Positions 8,416-14,065 of a DNA stretch of 14,065 nucleotides are shown piece by piece. How positions within the stretch are numbered: position 1 is the first letter of the stretch; every line of letters begins with the position of its first letter. The notes under the pieces were generated by a model. The model was given only the letters and a program-made list of their open reading frames with translations, ran no database searches and was not told where the DNA came from. The DNA comes from a bacterium (GTDB taxonomy: Bacteria; UBA6262): contig JAQUQP010000036.1 in assembly GCA_028716025.1 (NCBI GenBank), positions 1 through 14,065 on the forward strand, read 5' to 3'. A program made the position numbers and the translations under genes.

Positions 8416-9452
8416 TATTTTTTGGCCTCTTTATCTTTTGCTTCCGGTGTGAATTTCGCGCGTATTTTTTTGTCTATCTCGGCAAAATCTTCCGGATGCT
8501 CGGTCAAATAGGCTTTGGCATTGTCGCGTCCCTGTCCCAGGCGCTTGTCGCCATAGACAAACCAGGTGCCGCTTTTATCGATGATCTTTTCCTCGACTGC
8601 CGCATCCAGCAAATCCCCGGCTTTGTTAATGCCTTCATTATAGAACATTTCAAATTCGGCCTGGCGGAATGGCGGCGCGACTTTATTTTTGACTACTTTT
8701 ATCCGCACCCTGGCGCCAACCACAGCATCCCCGACTTTGAGATTTTCAATGCGGCGGATATCCAGCCGCAAGGAAGCATAGAATTTAAGCGCGCGGCCAC
8801 CGGGGGTCACTTCCGGATTACCGAACATGATACCGATCTTTTCGCGCAATTGATTAGTGAAAATAACGCAGGATTTGGTATGGTTGATAGCGGAAGTTAA
8901 TTTACGCAGGGCCTGGCTCATCAGCCTGGCTTGCACGCCCATATGGGCATCACCCATTTCGCCTTCCAGTTCTGCCCGGGTCACCAGCGCGGCTACTGAA
9001 TCCACTACGATAACATCACAGGCTCCGCTGCGAACCAAAGTTTCGGCGATTTCCAATGCTTCTTCACCAGTGTTCGGTTGGGACACTAGCAGGCTTTCAA
9101 TATTGACGCCAATTCGTTTCGCGTAGCCAGGGTCTAGTGCATGCTCGACATCAATAAAAGCCGCTGTACTGCCCTTTTTCTGCGCTTCAGCGATGATATG
9201 CAAGCAAATCGTGGTCTTGCCGCTGGATTCCGGCCCGAATATCTCGATCACCCGTCCGCGGGGAACGCCGCCGACACCGATGGCGATGTCCAGCATCAGC
9301 GACCCGGTGGGAATTACTTCGACAGGTACGTGCGCGTCCTTGCCTAATTTCATGATCGCGCCTTTGCCGAACTGTTTTTCGATCTGGGCAATGGCCAGGT
9401 CTAGCGCTTTATCTTTTTCAGTTTCTTTGGGCTTTTCTACTTCTTTTGCCAT
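8415..9452 (-). CDS. recA: Recombinase RecA
   Basis: ATP-dependent strand-exchange protein for homologous recombination and SOS induction. It has 345 residues, the normal length. Walker A GPESSGKT lies at 73-80, catalytic Glu103 is in DVEHALD, Walker B VIVVDS is at 147-152, the [20 protein letters not shown] signature is at 166-185, and DNA-binding loop 2 is around 207-222 ([14 protein letters not shown]). A C-terminal region rich in Glu/Asp/Lys ends the protein. The family usually reads FIDAEHALDP; here Ala is Val102. The ATG at 9452 follows GGGAGG about 9 nt upstream. The 378-bp gap before it should hold its promoter; no clear LexA box was found. It heads a run with the hydrolase, xerD, the small membrane protein and the helicase. 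Confidence 0.98.
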   Translation of the reverse strand: MAKEVEKPKETEKDKALDLAIAQIEKQFGKGAIMKLGKDAHVPVEVIPTGSLMLDIAIGVGGVPRGRVIEIFGPESSGKTTICLHIIAEAQKKGSTAAFIDVEHALDPGYAKRIGVNIESLLVSQPNTGEEALEIAETLVRSGACDVIVVDSVAALVTRAELEGEMGDAHMGVQARLMSQALRKLTSAINHTKSCVIFTNQLREKIGIMFGNPEVTPGGRALKFYASLRLDIRRIENLKVGDAVVGARVRIKVVKNKVAPPFRQAEFEMFYNEGINKAGDLLDAAVEEKIIDKSGTWFVYGDKRLGQGRDNAKAYLTEHPEDFAEIDKKIRAKFTPEAKDKEAKK

Positions 9453-9830
9453 AAAACTTTTCCTCCCTTTAGATTTATATTTTTTATGTATTTAATGGTA
9501 TTACCTGGGTCCTGGCTCCGTATATCAGTGAACTGTCATTATTTGTTCGCTCCGGTGTCGATTTCCATATCCGCCCTTGGCGGATCCTGCGCCAAAGGTC
9601 TTTTGACAACTCGGTGCCTGCGCAACTCGCCCCCTGGGCTCAGACATGCTCGGCATCCAGAGGCCAACAGATACCCTCGTTGTCTGCAAGCTGCTTTGGG
9701 CTGAAACACGACAAGCTCGCTCAAAATAATGACCAGTTCCCTGATCTGTACGTTTATCGTTATTATAAGAGTAACTGGGGGTGGCGAGGGTTTAGACAGG
9801 ACCCCGGTTAAACCATTAAAAGAACTGTAT
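9453..9830. other. Gene-free region between pgpA and recA, occupied by a fold-back element
   Basis: This 378-bp gap has no convincing gene. The recA-proximal 65 bp are AT-rich (ATATAAAT and ATTAAATA stretches on the minus strand) and probably carry the recA promoter, though no clean -35/-10 pair can be assigned. The middle, at 9519-9752, is the GC-richer inverted-repeat element described separately. Next to pgpA a weak stem (GGTTTA 9789-9794 with TAAACC 9809-9814) without a T-tract might help end the pgsA-pgpA transcript. Confidence 0.6.
9519..9752. repeat. Fold-back (MITE-like) element with about 30-bp imperfect terminal inverted repeats
   Basis: The left end (9519-9545) and the reverse complement of the right end (9722-9752) share ATCAG-GAACTG, then TCATTATTT, then G, with only single-base insertions and changes. 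Between them is a GC-richer core with its own hairpins: CCTTGGCG (9575-9582) pairs with CGCCAAAGG (9590-9598, one bulged A) around a 7-nt loop, and CAGACA (9641-9646) pairs with TGTCTG (9681-9686). CAACTCG occurs twice, at 9607-9613 and 9623-9629. No transposase is encoded and no clear target duplication is seen. The structure suits a non-autonomous mobile repeat or a folded RNA; which of these is inference. Confidence 0.6.
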
Positions 9831-10280
9831 CTATACGATTTTCATGACAATGCGCAGGATGATGTTGGTGATGAGGCCGGCGGCGACGTCATCTGCCACC
9901 ACTCCCCAGCCGCCTTTGATCGCCTGCAATTTCTTAATACCCAGCGGCTTGACTATATCCATGACCCGGAACACGACGAACCCAAGGCCCAGGTACAACA
10001 TACTCTTATCCGGCAGACAGAACATGGCGACTAGCATACCCGCGGTTTCATCAATGACGATACGCTGGTCGTCTTTCTTGCCAAATATTTCTTCAGCCTT
10101 TCCGCTGGACCAGATAGCCAGTAACGTGACTGCCAAGGTCACTATTAAATTAACCAAGTTATGCTGGGAAATTAGCAGGTAGATCCCCACCCCCAGCAAA
10201 CTGCCGCCTACTGTACCAGGAGCGATGGGAATATAACCGAGATAAAAACAGGTAGCCAGTAATTTGGCTAATGATCTCAC
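9831..10280 (-). CDS. pgpA: Phosphatidylglycerophosphatase A
   Basis: Membrane enzyme removing phosphate from phosphatidylglycerol phosphate to give phosphatidylglycerol. It has 149 residues, close to the family norm. The family signatures are all visible: GYIPIAPGTVGG at 15-26, IDETAG at 76-81 (acidic metal-binding site), FVVFRVMDIVKP at 101-112 and GGWGVVADD at 123-131. Three to four hydrophobic segments span the protein. The GTG start at 10280 overlaps the pgsA stop in a GTGA arrangement, with AGGA 6 nt upstream, so the enzyme is coupled to the one making its substrate. In many bacteria cinA follows before recA; here no cinA is present. Confidence 0.94.
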   Translation of the reverse strand: MRSLAKLLATCFYLGYIPIAPGTVGGSLLGVGIYLLISQHNLVNLIVTLAVTLLAIWSSGKAEEIFGKKDDQRIVIDETAGMLVAMFCLPDKSMLYLGLGFVVFRVMDIVKPLGIKKLQAIKGGWGVVADDVAAGLITNIILRIVMKIV

Positions 10281-10879
10281 TGCGATTCCTCGAGAAATAA
10301 ACTTTTATACTTATTAATATAACTAATCCCTGAAATAGCGGTCAATACAGTGGTAAGAGCCATCAGCCAGTAACAGATCATCCTCGTGGTGAAGTACCAA
10401 TCAAAGTTTTGGAACCTTAAATTAATATACCCGCTTTTATACATGGCATTTAAAGCCAGGATGATGAGGATAATAATAATACTGGTCATTTGTGATGTGG
10501 TTTTATACTTTCCGGCCCGGCTGGCAGCTAGTACTTTGCCTTTAGCCGCCGCCAAAGTCCGTAAACCAGTGATAATAAATTCCCGGCTGATGATGATGAT
10601 CACCATCCAGGCGGGGATGCTCAGTTCTTGCAATTCCACAAAAGAAATAAACGCGGCTGAAACCAGCAATTTATCCGCCAGGGGATCCATGAATTTACCC
10701 AAGTCAGTAATATAATTATGCCGGCGGGCCAGCCAGCCGTCATACAAATCAGTCAGGGACGCGCCGATGAATATCAGCAAAGCCAGCAACCTGGTCAGAG
10801 GATGGTCAATAAAAATAAATAACATGAAAACCGGTACCAGCGCGATGCGCAGGAAAGTAAGTTTATTGGCTAGATTCAT
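10277..10879 (-). CDS. pgsA: CDP-diacylglycerol--glycerol-3-phosphate 3-phosphatidyltransferase
   Basis: Integral membrane enzyme that makes phosphatidylglycerol phosphate from CDP-diacylglycerol and glycerol 3-phosphate, the committed step to anionic phospholipids. The CDP-alcohol phosphotransferase signature is complete: Asp44, Asp47-Gly48, Ala51-Arg52, Gly61, Asp65 and Asp69 (read as DLYDGWLAR, then LGKFMDPLAD). The N-terminus NLANKLTFLRIALVP is typical of PgsA. There are about five to six hydrophobic segments, and the length of 200 residues is slightly over the usual 180-190. The ATG at 10879 is preceded by AAGGAG. It overlaps pgpA by 4 nt and lies after the GGCACAAAG fold-back repeat that ends rimO. 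Confidence 0.95.
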   Translation of the reverse strand: MNLANKLTFLRIALVPVFMLFIFIDHPLTRLLALLIFIGASLTDLYDGWLARRHNYITDLGKFMDPLADKLLVSAAFISFVELQELSIPAWMVIIIISREFIITGLRTLAAAKGKVLAASRAGKYKTTSQMTSIIIILIILALNAMYKSGYINLRFQNFDWYFTTRMICYWLMALTTVLTAISGISYINKYKSLFLEESQ

Positions 10880-10897
10880 TAGTTCTCCTTGTTCTTA

Positions 10898-11031
10898 TTA
10901 AGGCACAAAGTTAAAAGAAAGCAGGAAGTTCAATGTCAGGCACAGAGGCACAGAGTAAAAGATTAAAATATTGCTTCGCTTTGTGCCTGTTATTGCTTTA
11001 AAACTTTGTGCCTTTGTGCCTTATTTGTGCC
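10898..11031. repeat. GGCACAAAG-type interspersed palindromic repeat overlapping the 3' end of rimO
   Basis: Seven copies of GGCACA lie within about 130 bp: three on the plus strand (10902, 10938-10944 and 10947) and four on the minus strand (10982-10987, 11007-11012, 11015-11020, 11026-11031), in opposed halves. The outer arms AAGGCACAAAGT (10900-10911) and ACTTTGTGCCTT (11003-11014) are perfect 12-bp inverted repeats. Inner copies form a second, nested pairing. The right half lies inside rimO. Transcripts would fold into a long imperfect hairpin between rimO and pgsA. No ORF or CRISPR-like spacing is present. Confidence 0.75.
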
Positions 11032-12275
11032 TGTCCTATTAAGTCGTAAGGTAAAGCTTTAGTTATTTTAACCCGTATAAAAGTCCCGGGACGCAGTCTG
11101 GCGGTTGAATGGACCAGCACCTGGTTATCTATTTCCGGCGCGTCATATTGGCTCCGCCCCAAGTAATATCCCTTCTGGCCCTGCCCTTCGATAACAACGG
11201 TCATTTTCTTGCCGATCAACTTTTTATTATTCGCCAGAGCGATCTTCTGCTGGAGCAGCATTATTTTTTTAAGCCGCTGCTGTTTTACTTTTTCAGGTAT
11301 CTGCCCGGGCATGGACGCGGCGCGGGTGCCCTCTTCCCGGGAATACGCGAAAACCCCGAGACGGTCAAACCTGGCAGCAGCGACAAAATCATAAAGTTCC
11401 TGGAATTGTGATTCAGTTTCCCCGGGAAAACCGACTATGAATGTCGTCCGCAGAGCTGCTCCCGGCAGAGTTCTCCGGATATTTTTGATCATATTTTCAA
11501 TTTGCCGGCGTGTCACTCGGCGGTTCATCTGCCGCAGGATACTATCATTGATGTGCTGGAGCGGCAGGTCGATGTACTGGCAGATCTTTTCCTTCGTGGA
11601 CATAAGCCGGATGACTTCACTATCCAGGTGAGCCGGATGAGCGTATAGTAAACGCAACCAGCGCAGGTCCTTGATCTTTAGAAGCTGCCGTATTAATTCC
11701 GCTAAAGTGCGGCAGTGATACCGGTCAGAACCGAAATTAGTGATATCCTGTCCGATCAGGTTTATTTCGCGCACACCTTGGGCGACCAGTTTTTTGGCTT
11801 CAGCCACAATATCAGGGTAAGCCCGGCTGCGAAATTTCCCTCGTATCGCCGGGATCAGGCAATAAGAACAATTATTATCACAGCCATCGCATATTTTCAC
11901 ATAGGCGGAAAAAAACGGGGTAAGCTGGTAGCGCGCCGCAGAATGTTCCGGCAAGTAAGTTGGAGATTGCTGGTAAAAAACATCCACTTCCGGCAAAGAC
12001 TTGGCCAGTTCAGGGCCAAGCTCTCTTACCAGGCAGCCGGCAACTATCAGCTTTTTTAGCTTTCCCTTTTTTTTAAGGCCGGCAGTTTCCAGGATCGTTG
12101 CAATTGATTCTTCCTTGGCCTGGCGGATAAAAGAACAAGTATTGACGATCACAATATCCGCTTGGACCGGTTCTTTGGTAATATGATACCCTTGTTTTTG
12201 CCAATAGCCCAGAAGATATTCCGCGTCAACCAGGTTCTTGGGACATCCAAGATTGACCAAACTGACTTTAACCAT
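10998..12275 (-). CDS. rimO: Ribosomal protein uS12 methylthiotransferase RimO
   Basis: Radical-SAM enzyme that adds a methylthio group to an aspartate of ribosomal protein S12. Counting from the ATG at 12275 (425 residues, family about 430-440), the N-terminal MTTase domain has Cys11, Cys47 and Cys81 for one 4Fe-4S cluster. The radical-SAM motif CDNNCSYC has Cys132, Cys136 and Cys139. A TRAM domain near 354-412 contains GRSQYDAPEID, typical of RimO rather than MiaB. The A of the ATG is the last base of the TGA stop of the rodZ-like gene; a GTG one codon upstream (12278) is an alternative start. Odd feature: the last 11 residues (QAQIRHKGTKF) and the stop are encoded by the GGCACAAAG repeat, so the natural C-terminus seems to have been replaced just after YDLIG. 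Confidence 0.95.
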   Translation of the reverse strand: MVKVSLVNLGCPKNLVDAEYLLGYWQKQGYHITKEPVQADIVIVNTCSFIRQAKEESIATILETAGLKKKGKLKKLIVAGCLVRELGPELAKSLPEVDVFYQQSPTYLPEHSAARYQLTPFFSAYVKICDGCDNNCSYCLIPAIRGKFRSRAYPDIVAEAKKLVAQGVREINLIGQDITNFGSDRYHCRTLAELIRQLLKIKDLRWLRLLYAHPAHLDSEVIRLMSTKEKICQYIDLPLQHINDSILRQMNRRVTRRQIENMIKNIRRTLPGAALRTTFIVGFPGETESQFQELYDFVAAARFDRLGVFAYSREEGTRAASMPGQIPEKVKQQRLKKIMLLQQKIALANNKKLIGKKMTVVIEGQGQKGYYLGRSQYDAPEIDNQVLVHSTARLRPGTFIRVKITKALPYDLIGQAQIRHKGTKF

Positions 12276-12649
12276 CACTGTGGCCGCAGGATCAGGATGA
12301 ATATAAGGATGATAGCGATAAAAGAAGTAATAGACCAGACCACAAGGCGGGTATTGATCTTAGGAATAGTTACAGAAGACGTTGCAGTCTCCTTGGCCAC
12401 ATTTTCTACCGGCTGGTTATGCTGCCGGTCATAAGCCCTCACTATTTCATCGGCATCCAGGCCCAAATACTGCGCATAGGAACGCATAAAACCCTTGAGA
12501 TAGACTTCCGCCGGAAAAATATCATAAGTTTCAGTTTCCAGAGCCTGCAGATAGCGTGAAGATATCTTGGTTTCCTGGGCTATCTTTTTTAATGAAACTT
12601 TCTTTTGTTTCCTGGCTTCTGACAGGGTGGTACCGATAAACAGGTCCAA
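12275..12649 (-). CDS. Short RodZ-like HTH membrane protein
   Basis: This 124-residue protein has an N-terminal helix-turn-helix of the HTH_25/RodZ type (about residues 5-73): LSEARKQKKVSLKKIAQETKI, then YLQALETETYDIFPAEVYLKGFMRSYAQYLGLD, the typical RodZ signature. A short linker leads to one membrane segment at about 102-121, and the protein ends at LRPQ. RodZ links MreB filaments to the membrane and helps set rod shape. Full-length RodZ (about 300 residues) has a periplasmic domain that is absent here, so this is a minimal form. The start is TTG at 12649, with AAGGA about 7 nt upstream; the family consensus start fits. It is coupled to rimO. The family call is confident, while the full RodZ function is inference. 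Confidence 0.85.
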   Translation of the reverse strand: MDLFIGTTLSEARKQKKVSLKKIAQETKISSRYLQALETETYDIFPAEVYLKGFMRSYAQYLGLDADEIVRAYDRQHNQPVENVAKETATSSVTIPKINTRLVVWSITSFIAIILIFILILRPQ

Positions 12650-12673
12650 GTTTGATTCCTTTTCTTGAAAAGC

Positions 12674-12753
12674 AGTTTTGAGTTATAAGTTTTGAGTTAT
12701 GAGTTAAGGTAATTTTACCTAAATTCAAAACTCAAAATTCAAAACTCATAATT
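12674..12753. repeat. AT-rich imperfect palindrome of AACTCAAAA-type units
   Basis: A centre AGGTAA (12707-12712) with TTACCT (12715-12720) is flanked by arms of about 33 bp made of TTTTGAGTTAT-like units on the left and AACTCAAAATTCAAAACTC-like units on the right; roughly three quarters of positions pair. It fills the gap between the lolA-like stop (12758) and the rodZ-like start (12649). It could end or stabilise the ftsK-lolA transcript, or be a copy of a dispersed repeat. No T-tract follows the hairpin in the minus direction. Confidence 0.6.
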
Positions 12754-12757
12754 GTAC

Positions 12758-13384
12758 TTATTTGAACTTAAATAAATCGTCTTTCACGCCGGTGTTCATA
12801 CGTACACCTGATAATTCGCTGGTAATAAGCTGGTTATCATCTTCCCAGGTAGTTTTTACCGGCAGCCAGTTCTTGGTATCTATTAATATTTTCATTTTAA
12901 ACATATAAGTCTTGTCTTTTGGTTCTAGTAATAAAACTGCTTTATCGCCTTCTTTGGAGGCGCGGGTATCATAATTCTTAGCCAAGTCACTCACTGACCA
13001 TAACCCATATTCACTTTTCCATTGCTTACCGATCAAGTTGGAGACCTTTTGCCGCATATTCTCCTGCCATTTTCCCTGTTCCAGGATATACATTACCAAA
13101 TCATCCTTATTAGCAATTATCAACTGCTGGGTCGGGGAAGTATATTCTACATGCAGCAGGTCAGGTTTCTTATAGATGATCTTGCCGGTAATGACTTGCC
13201 GTTCTTTGATCGCTTTGAGCTCTACTATCTGTTTCAGGCTAAACTGCAGGTCATTGATCTTGCTTTCCTGTGCTTGCATATTATCATAAATTTGTTGCGG
13301 GGTCAGGCTGGTATCCGCCGCCCAACCCAATCCCGTAATTAATAATAAACTGATAATAATATTTCTACAATGCTTGATTTTCAT
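12758..13384 (-). CDS. lolA: LolA-like outer-membrane lipoprotein carrier
   Basis: A periplasmic chaperone of the LolA fold would carry lipoproteins from the inner membrane LolCDE complex to the outer membrane. From the ATG at 13384 it has 208 residues, close to LolA size. Residues 1 to about 23 are a signal peptide (KIKHCR, core NIIISLLLITGLGWA). The body follows the LolA pattern: a first helix with QQIYDNMQAQESKINDLQFSLKQ split by a turn, strands GKIIYKKPDLLHVEYTSPTQQLIIANK, then VMYILEQGKW and later YMFKMKILIDTKNWLPVKTTW. An upstream ATG at 13417 would add 11 residues before the signal peptide and has a weaker case. It overlaps the 3' end of ftsK by 20 nt; ftsK-lolA adjacency is also known in enterobacteria and supports the name. 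Confidence 0.85.
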   Translation of the reverse strand: MKIKHCRNIIISLLLITGLGWAADTSLTPQQIYDNMQAQESKINDLQFSLKQIVELKAIKERQVITGKIIYKKPDLLHVEYTSPTQQLIIANKDDLVMYILEQGKWQENMRQKVSNLIGKQWKSEYGLWSVSDLAKNYDTRASKEGDKAVLLLEPKDKTYMFKMKILIDTKNWLPVKTTWEDDNQLITSELSGVRMNTGVKDDLFKFK

Positions 13385-14065
13385 TTTGTTTTTCCAAGTC
13401 CCTGAGATAATTTTCATCCGCCAGTACTTCGCGCGGTTTGGTCCCGTCCGGCGGGCCGATCAAGCCTTCCTGCTCCATCTGGTCAATGATCCGGCCGGCA
13501 TGGTTATAACCAATACCCATGCGCCTCTGGAGTAGGGAAATAGAAGCCTGCCGGGTATTCATGATCAATTTCACAGCCTCCATGAATCGTTCATCTTTCT
13601 CCACTTTATGGTTGTCGCTCTCTGTATTCTGGGCAGACAGGATAATGTCTTCTTTATAATCCGGCGATCCCTGTTTGGACAGGAATTCTACGATCCTGGT
13701 GATCTCATCTTCAGTCACCAGCGCACCTTGCAGTCTGACCGGAGATGGCGCTCCCGGCGGCAGGAAAAGCATGTCTCCGCGTCCGGCTAATTCTTCCGCT
13801 CCGCCACTATCGAGGATGATCCGGGAATCAAGTTTGTTCTGGACATAGAAAGCGATCCGTGCCGGGAAATTAGCTTTGATTACGCCGGTGATCACGTCTA
13901 CGGTCGGCCGCTGCGTAGCCAGGACCAGATGGATACCAACGGCGCGCGCCATTTTGGCTAAGCGCATAATGGTATCTTCCACTTCCACGCTGGCCAGCAT
14001 CATCAGGTCAGCTAATTCATCTATGATCACGACCAAGTAAGGCATCTTCTCCACGCCTGGCACTT
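13365..14065 (-). CDS. ftsK: DNA translocase FtsK, C-terminal part (N-terminus off the window)
   Basis: Hexameric septal DNA pump that clears chromosomes from the division site and activates Xer recombination at dif. Only the last 232 residues are present; the frame runs open to the right edge, so the membrane domain and Walker A are outside. Visible are Walker B (YLVVIIDELADLMM), the following motor segment (LVLATQRPTVDVITGVIKAN, then PARIAFYV, DSRIILD and GRGDMLF), and the winged-helix gamma domain (RFMEAVKLIMNTRQASISLL, then RRMGIGYNHAGRIIDQME and PPDGTKPREVL) that reads polar KOPS sequences. It overlaps lolA by 20 nt. xerD lies about 6 kb downstream on the same strand. Confidence 0.96.
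   Translation of the reverse strand, partial: VPGVEKMPYLVVIIDELADLMMLASVEVEDTIMRLAKMARAVGIHLVLATQRPTVDVITGVIKANFPARIAFYVQNKLDSRIILDSGGAEELAGRGDMLFLPPGAPSPVRLQGALVTEDEITRIVEFLSKQGSPDYKEDIILSAQNTESDNHKVEKDERFMEAVKLIMNTRQASISLLQRRMGIGYNHAGRIIDQMEQEGLIGPPDGTKPREVLADENYLRDLEKQNENQAL

Noticed and set aside
8403..8900. 165-codon plus-strand open frame
   Set aside because: It is the complementary-strand shadow of recA, which is certain.
9531..9553. Possible LexA/SOS box upstream of recA (GAAC and GTTC half-sites)
   Set aside because: The half-sites are 11 nt apart instead of the 4 nt of the CGAAC-N4-GTTCG box, and they are part of the terminal inverted repeat. No CTGT-N8-ACAG match was seen either.
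9486..9704. 72-codon plus-strand frame upstream of recA
   Set aside because: It spans the left half of the fold-back element and has no ribosome-binding site or recognisable sequence.
9539..9724. 61-codon minus-strand frame inside the fold-back element
   Set aside because: It is confined to the inverted-repeat element, its composition follows the GC-rich repeat core, and it shows no hydrophobic or domain pattern. Repeat elements often give such spurious frames.
10898..11031. Possible CRISPR-like array from repeated GGCACA units
   Set aside because: The units are only 6-9 nt, occur in both orientations and lack regular spacers; no cas genes are nearby.

Overview
The window is a single-direction block of bacterial chromosome: every gene I can support reads on the minus strand, so the biological order runs from position 14065 down to 1. 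It was read by eye, with no database search. The organism is a diderm (Gram-negative-type) bacterium: there is a LolA-like periplasmic carrier, a beta-barrel outer-membrane protein ending in Phe, and several Sec signal peptides. GC content is moderate. The gene order ftsK-lolA-rodZ-rimO-pgsA-pgpA-recA, together with intergenic GGCACAAAG-type and AACTCAAAA-type repeats, reminds me of uncultivated diderm phyla such as Omnitrophota, Elusimicrobiota or relatives. That placement is inference and low confidence.

Right part (14065 to 8415), housekeeping core: the C-terminal third of FtsK (cut by the window edge) overlaps a LolA-like gene. A short RodZ-like membrane HTH protein is coupled to rimO (ribosomal S12 methylthiotransferase). 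pgsA and pgpA, two consecutive steps of phosphatidylglycerol synthesis, overlap by 4 nt. Then comes recA. Each of the three larger gaps in this part (12650-12757, 10880-10997, 9453-9830) holds a different fold-back repeat. One of them runs into rimO and encodes its last 11 residues.

Middle part (8415 to 5539): a tightly packed run follows recA: a glyoxalase-II-like metallo-hydrolase, a XerD-type tyrosine recombinase, an 84-residue membrane protein, and a RhlE-like DEAD-box RNA helicase. Stops and starts touch or overlap, several starts are GTG, and translational coupling is likely. RecA, XerD and FtsK are all here; these proteins create, resolve and position chromosome dimers.

Left part (5489 to 1), envelope cassette: three genes for exported proteins that I cannot assign to named families. 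They are a 537-residue outer-membrane beta-barrel, a 435-residue exported protein (Ig-like, NTF2-like and C-terminal beta modules), and a very large exported protein of at least 828 residues whose C-terminus lies beyond the left edge. The first two are coupled through a Shine-Dalgarno that overlaps the stop codon. The third is preceded by a strong 15-bp hairpin. This cassette is the most likely place for undescribed biology. No tRNA, rRNA, CRISPR array or complete insertion sequence was seen.
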